A program made the position numbers and the translations under genes. A stretch of 64,000 bases of DNA from Oceanobacter kriegii DSM 6294. Lineage in GTDB: Bacteria; Pseudomonadota; Gammaproteobacteria; Pseudomonadales; Oceanobacteraceae. How positions within the stretch are numbered: position 1 is the stretch's first letter; every line of letters begins with the position of its first letter. The stretch spans positions 152,084-216,083 of the forward strand of contig NZ_KE383933.1 of the NCBI RefSeq assembly GCF_000422845.1. The letters are read 5' to 3'. Shown here one piece after another: positions 27,330-35,055 of this stretch. Below the pieces are notes generated by a model. It did not search any database. It was not told the origin of the DNA and was given only the letters and a program-made list of their open reading frames with translations.

Positions 27330-27998
27330 TCAGTTACGCCAGTCCAGCGATGGCCAACCGTTCAGCTCCGCGGCCTCACGCAGCCGCTTGTTAGGATTCA
27401 GCACCACCGGCTGGCCAACCCGTTCCAGTAACGGCAAATCAGCATGGCTATCCGTGTAGAAGGCAGCATCACTGAAGCGAAGGCCGCGCTCGCGCAGAAA
27501 CGCTCGCGCCAGCCCCACCTTGCCATTGCCATAACACAGCGGTCGCTGCAAACCGGTGATTTTGTTATCCACCACCCGCAAACAGTTACTGATGACGTGT
27601 TGAATGCCCAGCGCGTCGGCGTAGGCCCGGGCAACGTACTCGTCGGCACCGGTAATCATCACAGGCTCAATACCTTGACGCTGGTAGCCATACAGCAAGG
27701 AAGCCGCCTGGGGATAGATATGCAGATGGCCGCGCTCCAGAAAAAACTCGTCCACCCGCTGTTGGTAATCGGTCAGAGCCATGCCGCGAGCGCGGGTTTT
27801 GTAATAGTGCGACAAGCGCCAGTGGGTCACCCGGCCTTTCTTGTAGGCACGGTACAACGACGCCAGAGCCAGCGTGGCTTCAACCAGCGCCCAGCGTTCG
27901 CGGCGAACCCGCCACTTGATCCAGAGGCTGTTAGCATCCTTGTTGATCAAAGAGTCGTCGAGATCAAAAAAAACGACCTTGACTGGATATACCTGCAT
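27330..27998 (-). CDS. HAD-superfamily phosphatase (HAD-IB, SerB-like)
   Basis: 222 residues from the ATG at 27998 (MQVYPVKVVFFDLDDSL). Motif I DLDDS has nucleophile Asp12 and Asp14; motif II is MITGADE; then a Lys and YTDSHADLPLLERVG as motif III/IV. The helical cap and the SDxxxD-like ending place it in HAD subclass IB, with phosphoserine phosphatase and related enzymes. Substrate cannot be assigned. It sits before the trp promoter on the same strand, but the intervening promoter makes coregulation with trp unlikely. Confidence 0.85.
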   Translation of the reverse strand: MQVYPVKVVFFDLDDSLINKDANSLWIKWRVRRERWALVEATLALASLYRAYKKGRVTHWRLSHYYKTRARGMALTDYQQRVDEFFLERGHLHIYPQAASLLYGYQRQGIEPVMITGADEYVARAYADALGIQHVISNCLRVVDNKITGLQRPLCYGNGKVGLARAFLRERGLRFSDAAFYTDSHADLPLLERVGQPVVLNPNKRLREAAELNGWPSLDWRN

Positions 27999-28167
27999 GA
28001 CCTGAATTCCTGTCAATGAACCGCCAGACTAACACGCATCCAACCCGCGCCGTAGCTTGAAACACTCTAGTCAACAGACTTATGAACAAAGCCACATTTC
28101 ATTTGGCTGAGCCACAAACCCACATCAATTTGGCTCGTTTATTCACACAAATATGACAACCAGACGA

Positions 28168-28195
28168 TTGACGTGATGACAACTTGATGTAATCT
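28168..28195 (+). promoter_or_regulatory. Candidate promoter in hpf upstream region
   Basis: TTGACG (28168-28173) and TAATCT (28190-28195), 16 bp apart. The 488-bp gap 27999-28486 holds no convincing gene. From this promoter the hpf 5' leader would be about 285 nt, unusually long. A GAGGAGGA at about 28321 is followed only by a two-codon ATG frame, so no second gene is supported. Confidence 0.4.
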
Positions 28196-28486
28196 GAAGG
28201 TGAAGTCACGGAACAAACCGACTTCCGAATGATCACAAAATCAGGCTTTGGCAAAAACAGAATTTAGCTATCAAGCCTATGATTTTTAAGGTTTTTACAC
28301 TCTACAACTTTGGCTACCAAAGAGGAGGACGCAATCCGAACAGGGCATGCGGTAAAGACTGAGGCCATCGTCAACAAGGCCCGGCCATTCGTATGCCAGC
28401 AAATAAACCGCGGGCGACAGGTCAACACGCCGTCACCCACCGCCGAATATCCGGCATCGCCTTATGCTTGTTACTAAGGAGCGTTT

Positions 28487-28846
28487 ATGAAAGGTCTGGC
28501 AATCAGTTTTCGTGACATCGAACATTCAGATGCGATTGAGAACACCATTCGCGAAAAAGCCGACAAACTCACCTCCACCTATGACGACATCACCGGCATT
28601 CGCGCCGTCGTCGCCATGCCACACAACCACAGTTACAAAGGCCGATTGGCGCATGTATCTCTGGAAGTCGGTTTACCCGGCGAGACCGTGGCAATTACCC
28701 ACGACAGTCACGACAGCCCAGAGCATGAGGATATGTATTTTGCCGTGCGCAATGCCTTCGACAAGGCCCAGCGCAAGATTCGCAAAATCCACGAGCGTCG
28801 CGTCGACAGCAAGCGCCGCTCCGGGCCAACCGCCCACACCGCCTGA
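28487..28846 (+). CDS. HPF/RaiA-family ribosome hibernation factor
   Basis: 119-residue protein of PF02482. It has the beta-alpha-beta-beta-beta-alpha layout (MKGLAISFRDIEHSDAIENTIREKADKL; VSLEVGLPGETVAI; AVRNAFDKAQRKIRKI) and a basic tail (HERRVDSKRRSG). Such proteins bind the 30S decoding centre in stationary phase and block translation. Its length is between HPF (95) and YfiA/RaiA (113), and it lacks the C-terminal dimerisation domain of long HPF. GGAGCG precedes the ATG. It is monocistronic with a terminator after it. Confidence 0.88.
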   Translation: MKGLAISFRDIEHSDAIENTIREKADKLTSTYDDITGIRAVVAMPHNHSYKGRLAHVSLEVGLPGETVAITHDSHDSPEHEDMYFAVRNAFDKAQRKIRKIHERRVDSKRRSGPTAHTA

Positions 28847-28871
28847 ACAGGCGCGTTAACTCACCAACTTG

Positions 28872-28898
28872 AAAGCCAGCCTTGCGCTGGCTTTTTTG
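28872..28898 (+). terminator. Intrinsic terminator after hpf
   Basis: AAAGCCAGC / GCTGGCTTTTTT stem with a short loop. Confidence 0.88.
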
Positions 28899-28912
28899 TG
28901 CCCAGCCGTTTT

Positions 28913-29099
28913 GTCGGATGGCGCAAGCTTATCCGACATGCATAACGGTTGAGTATTGTAGGTCCTATGAAGACGCGCAGCGGCTGCCATCGGATGGGCC
29001 TCGTTGCAATGGTTTTGTCGGATGGCGCAAGCTTATCCGACCTACGTAACGGTGGAGTTTTGTAGGTTCGATAAAGACGCGAAGCGGCTGCCATCGGAC
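28913..29099. repeat. Two tandem REP-like units
   Basis: Two copies of an approximately 82-bp unit start at 28913 and 29017 (104-bp period). Each begins with a palindrome whose arms are GTCGGAT and ATCCGAC around GGCGCAAGCTT, continues through a TGTAGGT block and ends with AGCGGCTGCCATCGGA. They diverge at a few positions (GCGCAG versus GCGAAG). A third unit lies inverted at 56687-56752. They resemble dispersed extragenic palindromes; no RAYT transposase gene is in the window. Confidence 0.8.
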
Positions 29100-29147
29100 G
29101 CCGTAGCAAGTATCTGTTTAGCATGAGTCACTCGGACAGGCAGCCAC

Positions 29148-29175
29148 AAAAAAGCCGCTCGGGTGAGCGGCTTTG
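29148..29175 (-). terminator. Intrinsic terminator after acyl-CoA dehydrogenase
   Basis: On the minus strand, GCCGCTCACCCGAGCGGC is followed by a T-run. Confidence 0.85.
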
Positions 29176-29221
29176 ATGTAGCACATAAATAAAAGCTGCG
29201 ATGCCTTACAGGAAGACCTGC

Positions 29222-31033
29222 TTACAGGAAAGCAAAGTCGTCTTCTTGCAGGGACATCAGGCTGGCAGAGCCGGCGGTCATGGCAACCGCATGGGCCTTG
29301 GTGCGCGGCAGGATACGGTCGAAGTAGAACTGAGCCGTTTGCAGCTTGGCCTTGTAGTAGGCTTCTTCCGTGGTACCCGCATCCAGTTTCTGCTGCGCGA
29401 CTTCGGCCATACGTGCCCAGAAGTAACCCAGTACGATGTAACCGGAGTACATCAGGTAATCCACTGCAGCGGCACCCACTTCGTCGCGGTTTTTCATCGC
29501 GCCCATACCAATTTTCATGGTCAGGTCGCCCCACTCTTTGTTCACTTCTGCCAGTGCTTTTTGCAGCTTGGTCACCTGCTTGCTGGAACCACCTGCTTTG
29601 CAGAACTTGTGAACGATCTTGGTGAAACGACGCAGGCTGGCGCCCTGGGTCATCAGCACCTTACGACCCAACAGGTCAAGGGCCTGAATACCGGTGGTGC
29701 CTTCGTAGATGGTGGCGATACGAGTATCACGCACCAGCTGTTCCATACCCCACTCGGCAATAAAGCCGTGACCGCCGTATACCTGCATACCCAGGTTGGT
29801 GGCTTCGCAGCCCGCTTCGGTCAGGAAGGCTTTGGCAATTGGCGTCAGGAAGCTCAGCAGTTCTTCAGCTTCTTTACGCTCGTCTTCGGTTTCTGCTTTC
29901 TTGACGATGTCGTTCTGCTGGGAAGCGAAGTACACCAGCGCACGGCTGGCCTCGTTCAGCGCTTTCTGGGTCAGCAGCATACGACGTACGTCCGGGTGAA
30001 CGATGATCGGGTCAGCGGCTTTTTCCGGTGCTTTCGGACCAGTCAGGGAACGCATGGCCAGACGTTCTTTGGCGTAAGCCAGTGCGCCCTGGAAGGAAGC
30101 TTCCATCGCAGAGGAACCTTGCAGTGCTGTACCGATACGAGCGGTGTTCATAAAGGTGAACATGCAGTTCAGACCCTTGTTCTCAGGGCCAATCAGCCAG
30201 CCTTTGGCACCGTCGAAGTTCATCACACAGGTGGCGTTACCGTGGATACCCATCTTGTGTTCCAGCGAGCCACAGCTCACGGCGTTACGGTCGCCCGGCG
30301 TGCCATCTTCGTTTGGCAGCTGCTTTGGTACGATGAACAGGGAAATACCCTTGGTGCCTTCCGGAGCACCCGGCAGACGCGCCAGTACGATATGGACGAT
30401 GTTCTCGGCCATGTCGTGTTCACCCGCGGAAATAAAGATTTTGGTACCGGTAATGCTGTAGCTGCCGTCGGCGTTTGGCTCAGCCTTGGTTTTCAGAATA
30501 CCCAGGTCGGAGCCACAGTGCGGCTCGGTCAGACACATGGTGCCGGTCCACTCACCGGATACCAGTTTGGTCAGGTAGGTTTCTTTCTGTTCCTGGGTGC
30601 CGTGCAGGTCGATGGTGTTCATCGCACCGTGAGACAGACCCGGGTACATGCCCCATGACCAGTTGGAAGAACCAACCATTTCGGAAATAACAATACCGAG
30701 GGACTCCGGCAGGCCCTGACCGCCCCACTCTTCTTCGTGGGCCAGCGAAGGCCAACCGCCTTCAACGAATTTGGCGTAGGCTTCCTTGAAGCCTGTCGGG
30801 GTTTTCACCGAGCCGTCTTCTTCATTACGCACACAACCTTCGGTGTCGCCAACACGGTTCAGTGGCGCCAACTCCTGCTCACAAAAACGGGCACCTTCAG
30901 CAATGATGGCATCAACCATTTCCGGCGTTGCGGTTTCCGCATAGGCTGGAATGCTGGCGTAGTGCGACGGCATATCCAGCAGTTCATCCATTACGAATTT
31001 AATTTCACGCAGGGGAGCTTTGTAATCTGGCAT
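29222..31033 (-). CDS. Acyl-CoA dehydrogenase, DmdC-like long form
   Basis: 603-residue flavoprotein that introduces a trans-2 double bond into an acyl-CoA. The order is an N-terminal helical domain (PF12418-like, MPDYKAPLREIKFVMDELL), FAD/substrate domain (MCLTEPHCGSDLG; ITGTKIFISAGEHDM), central C-terminal dehydrogenase domain (QVYGGHGFIAEWGMEQLVRDTRI, and YEGTTGIQA with the catalytic Glu region) and an extra C-terminal helical domain. This long architecture is shared by 3-methylmercaptopropionyl-CoA dehydrogenase DmdC and by beta-oxidation dehydrogenases of pseudomonads, so the acyl substrate is open. Two PsrA-like operators upstream favour fatty-acid degradation. Confidence 0.93.
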   Translation of the reverse strand: MPDYKAPLREIKFVMDELLDMPSHYASIPAYAETATPEMVDAIIAEGARFCEQELAPLNRVGDTEGCVRNEEDGSVKTPTGFKEAYAKFVEGGWPSLAHEEEWGGQGLPESLGIVISEMVGSSNWSWGMYPGLSHGAMNTIDLHGTQEQKETYLTKLVSGEWTGTMCLTEPHCGSDLGILKTKAEPNADGSYSITGTKIFISAGEHDMAENIVHIVLARLPGAPEGTKGISLFIVPKQLPNEDGTPGDRNAVSCGSLEHKMGIHGNATCVMNFDGAKGWLIGPENKGLNCMFTFMNTARIGTALQGSSAMEASFQGALAYAKERLAMRSLTGPKAPEKAADPIIVHPDVRRMLLTQKALNEASRALVYFASQQNDIVKKAETEDERKEAEELLSFLTPIAKAFLTEAGCEATNLGMQVYGGHGFIAEWGMEQLVRDTRIATIYEGTTGIQALDLLGRKVLMTQGASLRRFTKIVHKFCKAGGSSKQVTKLQKALAEVNKEWGDLTMKIGMGAMKNRDEVGAAAVDYLMYSGYIVLGYFWARMAEVAQQKLDAGTTEEAYYKAKLQTAQFYFDRILPRTKAHAVAMTAGSASLMSLQEDDFAFL

Positions 31034-31165
31034 CTCGTTTACCTCGTCGCCTTACTCGTTGTTTGGCCGGTTTGGGAGTTCCGACTCAAATTCAGTTATC
31101 AGTGTAGCTGTTTGTTTTTATATCTGATGGTCGTTAGCAGAAGACCATCTTAACCATTTGATAAT

Positions 31166-31183
31166 TTCAAACAAGTGTTTGAA
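31166..31183. promoter_or_regulatory. PsrA-like operator 1
   Basis: TTCAAACAAGTGTTTGAA, a perfect palindrome with arms CAAAC and GTTTG and a 4-bp spacer. It fits the published pattern of the TetR-family fatty-acid regulator PsrA (G/CAAAC-N2-4-GTTTG/C). It lies 133 bp before the acyl-CoA dehydrogenase start. Confidence 0.65.
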
Positions 31184-31228
31184 ACATACGTTCGCTTCAT
31201 GGCGAAGTCAAGCGTTTGCTGTGCGAAA

Positions 31229-31247
31229 GTCAGACAAGTGTTTGAAT
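31229..31247. promoter_or_regulatory. PsrA-like operator 2
   Basis: CAGACAAGTGTTTG, one mismatch from operator 1 in its core. Its centre is 63 bp (about six helical turns) from operator 1, so bound dimers would lie on the same face. The 318-bp gap 31034-31351 contains these two sites and no gene. Confidence 0.6.
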
Positions 31248-31351
31248 CAGAATATCCACCCGGGCACGCGGCGGCGAGAAATATTGCGTAGCAAAATTGT
31301 GTCGGGATGCTTCAGAGGATCATCAGGGACGATGACAGTGGCAGATGTGTC

Positions 31352-31963
31352 TTACACGTGTTCGTCGAGCAAGGCTTCGATGTTCACAGGGCCGCCCAGC
31401 TGGCTTACCTGCAACAGGGTTTCGGTGGCCTGACGCAGCCGGGCGTTGGTTTCGGCAAAGCGTTCAGCTGCGGTTGGTTTGTCTTGTTGCTCTGCTCGTT
31501 CTTGTTCCGCTCTGGAATCAGATTGGCCTTCGTCACTTGAACGGGCCTCGGCGATAGCATCATTGGCGGCGTCATTCGCAGCATCGCTGTTCAGTCCAAA
31601 GGCTTCGGCCGCATCAACGATAAAAACCCGACCGTCCATTGCCGCTTGTTCCATTTGGCTCAAGGGCAGCTCGGGAGCCGCGGACTGTGTGTCGGTGTCC
31701 ATGTCTATGTCAGCATCTAAATTCATGCTGGCCGAGCCAAGACCAACCACCGAAGGTGATGACAACGCGTCAGCACCTGCACCCGCAATACCGGAAGTGG
31801 TATTTGCAGGCAGCAGAGTTGCCGTGCCGGATTCAGCCGCGAAGGCAGCGCCAGAGGAACTGCTTAAGGAAGCCGACGACAGGTCGGCCGCTTCCCTCAG
31901 TTCATCTTCGCGCTGTTGGCGATACTGATCCACACGTTGTTGTTGCTGGAGCTCCTCCAGCAT
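31352..31963 (-). CDS. Low-complexity acidic protein of unknown function
   Basis: 203 residues, not recognised. A Gln/Arg/Glu-rich helical N-terminus (MLEELQQQQRVDQYRQQRED) leads into a long Ala/Ser/Asp-rich disordered middle. A more ordered C-terminus follows (FAETNARLRQATETLLQVSQLGGPVNIEALLDEHV). There is no signal peptide. The frame stays open upstream without ATG back into the preceding gene (TSPDETTDSARDQESLQKM), so the true start could be a CTG further up. It follows the 87-residue gene at 32017 by 53 bp on the same strand. The pair may encode a regulatory or surface-appendage-related function; this is only a guess. Confidence 0.6.
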   Translation of the reverse strand: MLEELQQQQRVDQYRQQREDELREAADLSSASLSSSSGAAFAAESGTATLLPANTTSGIAGAGADALSSPSVVGLGSASMNLDADIDMDTDTQSAAPELPLSQMEQAAMDGRVFIVDAAEAFGLNSDAANDAANDAIAEARSSDEGQSDSRAEQERAEQQDKPTAAERFAETNARLRQATETLLQVSQLGGPVNIEALLDEHV

Positions 31964-32016
31964 TTTCTGCAGGGATTCTTGATCCCGGGCGGAGTCGGTC
32001 GTCTCGTCAGGAGACG

Positions 32017-32280
32017 TCAGGCTTGGGTATCCAGCAAACTGCCCAGCTGAGTATTCTGAGCTTCGATTAGCTTCCCGGCTGCGCCCACCAGTTGCTTTCC
32101 CTCTTGCATGTCCACAACCGCTTCGGAAATGGATGAGGTTTCGTCAACGGGCCTCTGCGTCGTCGAATCTGCCACTTGTTGCGCGGCGACCGTCAGCTTG
32201 TTGTCGGCCTGGCCAAATGCCTGGCTGGCCTGGGAATAGCCGTTGGTCATTACCGAGCCGCTGGTAGAACCAATATTCAT
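32017..32280 (-). CDS. Small protein of unknown function
   Basis: 87 residues from the ATG at 32280 (MNIGSTSGSVMTNGYSQASQAFG). AGGAG lies 7 bases upstream, which makes this start better than an ATG 12 codons earlier. It is polar, Gln/Ser/Thr-rich, with a predicted amphipathic C-terminal helix (AGKLIEAQNTQLGSLLDTQA). The opening MNIGS and ending LLDTxA are reminiscent of small putative motility proteins, but the match is too weak to name. It lies directly upstream of the gene at 31352. Confidence 0.6.
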   Translation of the reverse strand: MNIGSTSGSVMTNGYSQASQAFGQADNKLTVAAQQVADSTTQRPVDETSSISEAVVDMQEGKQLVGAAGKLIEAQNTQLGSLLDTQA

Positions 32281-32433
32281 GGCGTGCTCCTGTGTTGAAC
32301 GGGTGAATAAATGCATGTGTTCTGAATCAACACTACGCTTTGTTCAAAAAACAACCACAGAGTTTGGTAACAGCCCTGTACAAAATGTAAGCTGAGTTCA
32401 GATAGTCAGTCAGATTTGTACAAGGATGTACTT

Positions 32434-33306
32434 ATGGCCCCCTCAAGTTTTTTAAACAGCGTCAGACAGCGCTGGCAACAAACACGAGCGACCGTTTTTC
32501 AGTCCAACGGCCAGTTGAATCCGGCTGCCAACAGCAGCGGCGGTAGTAACCCACCGAGTTTGAATGCCTTCGCACTGTGCGAAATCTGTTTATCGTCGCT
32601 GCAAGGCTGTGCCGGATTTATCTGCAACGACTGCGAACGCTGGTTGTTGCAAGCCGCACCGGCAGCGCAATCCAGCTGCAGCCAGTGCGGCGAAATCAAC
32701 CTGCAACAAGCGACACCATTGAACGGCTTCTGGCGCTGCCGTCCCTGCCAACAACAGTCTCCTGCGTTTGATTACAGCCATCACACCGCGCTCTACGCCG
32801 GTCCCGTCATGCACTGGGTTCAGCAAGCCAAGGACAAGCACAACAGCCAATGGATGCTAAAGCTGGCACGCTGGATGGCCCGTTACCCACCAGCACAGTT
32901 AAGGGCTGTTGATCGCCTGATTCCGGTGCCTTCCAACCGCTGGCGTCGCTGGCAGCGTGGCTTTGACCCGGCCGGAGTGCTGGCCGACGAGCTCGCCCGG
33001 GTTCACCAACTGACCGTCGACAAGCAGCGTTTGGAACGACTCCCTGGCCATGGCCAACGAGGCCTGAATCGCGTCGAACGACTCGGCAACATCCGCAGCA
33101 GTTACCGCCTGACCAACGTCGAATCCGCCAGCAGCCAGCCCCTGGCAGGCCAGCATGTCATGATCGTCGACGATGTGATGACCACCGGTGCCACGGCCGA
33201 TGGGCTGGCGCAACTGCTGAAGCAACAGGGCGCTGCCATTGTCGGCGTCTGGACGCTGGCCCGAACCCCACCTCCCGGTTGGTTTGTGCGCACACGCCGG
33301 GAATGA
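32434..33306 (+). CDS. ComF-family phosphoribosyltransferase-like protein
   Basis: 290 residues from the ATG at 32434 (AAGGA seven bases upstream). An N-terminal zinc-ribbon region has CEICL, CAGFICNDC and CSQCG, plus CRPC further on. The C-terminal type I phosphoribosyltransferase domain contains the PRPP loop VMIVDDVMTTGATADGLA. ComF is needed for transformation in Bacillus and Haemophilus, but in most gammaproteobacteria (GntX/YhgH) its role is uncertain. The N-terminal 50 residues are longer and more polar than in most members. Confidence 0.9.
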   Translation: MAPSSFLNSVRQRWQQTRATVFQSNGQLNPAANSSGGSNPPSLNAFALCEICLSSLQGCAGFICNDCERWLLQAAPAAQSSCSQCGEINLQQATPLNGFWRCRPCQQQSPAFDYSHHTALYAGPVMHWVQQAKDKHNSQWMLKLARWMARYPPAQLRAVDRLIPVPSNRWRRWQRGFDPAGVLADELARVHQLTVDKQRLERLPGHGQRGLNRVERLGNIRSSYRLTNVESASSQPLAGQHVMIVDDVMTTGATADGLAQLLKQQGAAIVGVWTLARTPPPGWFVRTRRE

Positions 33307-33366
33307 TCAAAGCAAGCCAGCCGCGTGCTTGTCAGGCATAATCCGGCCATTATTGCGGAGAACCTC

Positions 33367-34353
33367 ATGACCACAGATAGCCACCCTTATTCCCGATTGT
33401 CCCAGGAAGACGTTATGGACGCCGTGGAGGCATTGGGCCTCTACACCGACGCTCGCGTATTTCCCCTCAACAGTTACGAAAATAGGGTGTACCAGGTCGG
33501 CATCGAAGACGATAACCCGGTGATTGCGAAGTTTTACCGCCCCGGCCGTTGGTCGCGCGAGAGCATTCTGGAAGAGCATCAGTTCATGCTGGAGTTGCAG
33601 CAAGAGGACATTCCCGTGGTCGCACCGCTGACGTTCGACGAGCGCAGCCTGTTTGATCACAAGGAATTTATGTTCACCCTGTTTCCCCGCCGTGGTGGCC
33701 ATGCGCCGGAACTGTCATCCAAACAAGATCTGGAGCTACTGGGCCGCTGGCTGGCGCGTATTCATCAGGTCGGTGGCTGGCAGGAGTTTCAGCATCGCCC
33801 TCGCATTGCCGGAGCTGACGATATTCGTTGGGCTGCGGAAACCGTGCTGAACTCCGGCATGATGCCGGAAGACTACCGCGCGGTGTACGAAAGCCTCTGG
33901 CCACAACTGCAAACGCTGGTGCAACAGCAGTTTGATGGCTGCGATTTCCGCTCCATTCGCCTGCACGGCGATTTGCACACCGGCAACCTGCTGCTGCGCG
34001 ACGAGCAACTGTGGCTGGTCGACTTCGACGACTGCCTGCAAGGGCCTGCGATGCAAGACATCTGGATGCTACTGAGCGGCTCTCGCGAAGAGCAACTGGA
34101 ACAGCTGGAGGCCATTCGTCAGGGCTATGAAATGTTCCGTCCATTCCCCTACCACGAGCTGCGTCTGGTCGAAGCCCTGCGCACCTTGCGGGTAATGAAA
34201 TACGCGGCCTGGTTGAGCCAGCGTTGGGACGACCCGGCCTTCCCGATTGCCTTCCCGTGGTTTGAAGGACACCGCTTCTGGTCAGAGCATTTGCTGACCC
34301 TGCGTGAACAGGTTGCGGCACTTTATGAGGAACCTTTGGCCCTGTTTGGCTGA
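33367..34353 (+). CDS. srkA: Serine/threonine protein kinase SrkA (RdoA/YihE)
   Basis: 328-residue aminoglycoside-phosphotransferase-fold kinase involved in Cpx-linked stress survival in E. coli. GGAG six bases upstream supports the ATG at 33367 (MTTDSHPYSRL). Key features are PLNSYENRVYQVG (nucleotide-binding strand), IAKFYRPGRWS with the ATP-contacting Lys, catalytic LHGDLHTGNLLL and metal-binding LVDFDDCLQGP. It lies 60 bp after comF on the same strand. Length and motifs match the family. Confidence 0.94.
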   Translation: MTTDSHPYSRLSQEDVMDAVEALGLYTDARVFPLNSYENRVYQVGIEDDNPVIAKFYRPGRWSRESILEEHQFMLELQQEDIPVVAPLTFDERSLFDHKEFMFTLFPRRGGHAPELSSKQDLELLGRWLARIHQVGGWQEFQHRPRIAGADDIRWAAETVLNSGMMPEDYRAVYESLWPQLQTLVQQQFDGCDFRSIRLHGDLHTGNLLLRDEQLWLVDFDDCLQGPAMQDIWMLLSGSREEQLEQLEAIRQGYEMFRPFPYHELRLVEALRTLRVMKYAAWLSQRWDDPAFPIAFPWFEGHRFWSEHLLTLREQVAALYEEPLALFG

Positions 34354-34390
34354 CACATAAGGACATTCAGTAATACAGGACTCGTCATTT

Positions 34391-34888
34391 ATGGCATCCA
34401 CGTTGAATAAGACCCTGATCGCCGCCGCCATGACAGCGGCATCTGCTACCGCCCTGGCCGATGACCACACCGACCGTTTGTATCTGGGCGGCAGCTTCAG
34501 CTACAACACCATCGACTCCCCGTTTGATGGCGGCGACAGCATTGATGCAACGGGTATTCAGGGTTTTGGTGGCTACCAGCTGGGGCAGTATTCCGGTGGT
34601 CTGTCGACCAAGGTGGAGCTGGGCTTCAGCCAAACCGATGACTTCGACAACACCAACGAAGACATCACCGGTGTCTGGGTCGCCATGGTGGGTGAAAAAG
34701 AACTGCCGGAAGTCGATCCCAACCTGTCACTGATTGGCCGCGTCGGCCTCGACTTTGGTGATGACGATGGCCTGCTGACCGGCTTTGGTGTTGGCTACGA
34801 CATCAGCGACCGTCTGGAAGTGCGTGGGGAGTTTGTTAACAAGGATGCTTCCAACCAGTATCTGGCGAGCTTGCTGGTCCACCTGTAA
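34391..34888 (+). CDS. Small outer-membrane beta-barrel protein
   Basis: 165 residues with a clear signal peptide (MASTLNKTLIAAAMTAASATALA, cleavage about 23/24). Alternating strands follow: DRLYLGGSFSYNTID, GFGGYQLGQYSGGLSTKVELGFS, GRVGLDFG and GFGVGYDISDRLEVRGEF. The ending SLLVHL resembles OmpA/OmpX-like barrels. It has an acidic, Asp-rich surface, common in marine species. It is followed by a terminator, and no ligand is predicted. Confidence 0.82.
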   Translation: MASTLNKTLIAAAMTAASATALADDHTDRLYLGGSFSYNTIDSPFDGGDSIDATGIQGFGGYQLGQYSGGLSTKVELGFSQTDDFDNTNEDITGVWVAMVGEKELPEVDPNLSLIGRVGLDFGDDDGLLTGFGVGYDISDRLEVRGEFVNKDASNQYLASLLVHL

Positions 34889-34967
34889 CAGCCAGCCAAG
34901 CCTATTCCTGGCTGACGTCTTGCTGGCCCGTCTTATTCGACAGCCCTGCAAGGTGCAAAATCCGGAC

Positions 34968-34999
34968 ACAAAAAAACCGGCAAGTTAGCCGGTTTTTTT
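34968..34999 (+). terminator. Intrinsic terminator
   Basis: AAACCGGC / GCCGGTTTTTTT stem after the barrel gene. Confidence 0.88.
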
Positions 35000-35005
35000 G
35001 TGTCT

Positions 35006-35053
35006 GAAAGTCGACGTTTAACGTCGACTTTCAACGGCGTTTTAGACAACGCC
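35006..35053 (-). terminator. Two consecutive stem-loops after DUF1329 gene
   Basis: A perfect 13-bp-arm palindrome (35006-35032, arms GAAAGTCGACGTT) and GGCGTT / AACGCC (35036-35053) sit between convergent genes. Neither has a strong U-tract on the minus strand, so they may stabilise the mRNA end or act with the adjacent terminator. Confidence 0.5.
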
Positions 35054-35055
35054 TG

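Noticed and set aside
27146..27394. 82-codon frame on the plus strand over the trp leader region
   Set aside because: It lies antisense to the trp leader, promoter and HAD gene, and its composition is not protein-like.
28220..28460. Possible small gene in the hpf upstream region with GAGGAGGA
   Set aside because: After the ribosome-binding-like sequence there is only an ATG with a stop two codons later. Other frames need rare starts and show no coding bias.
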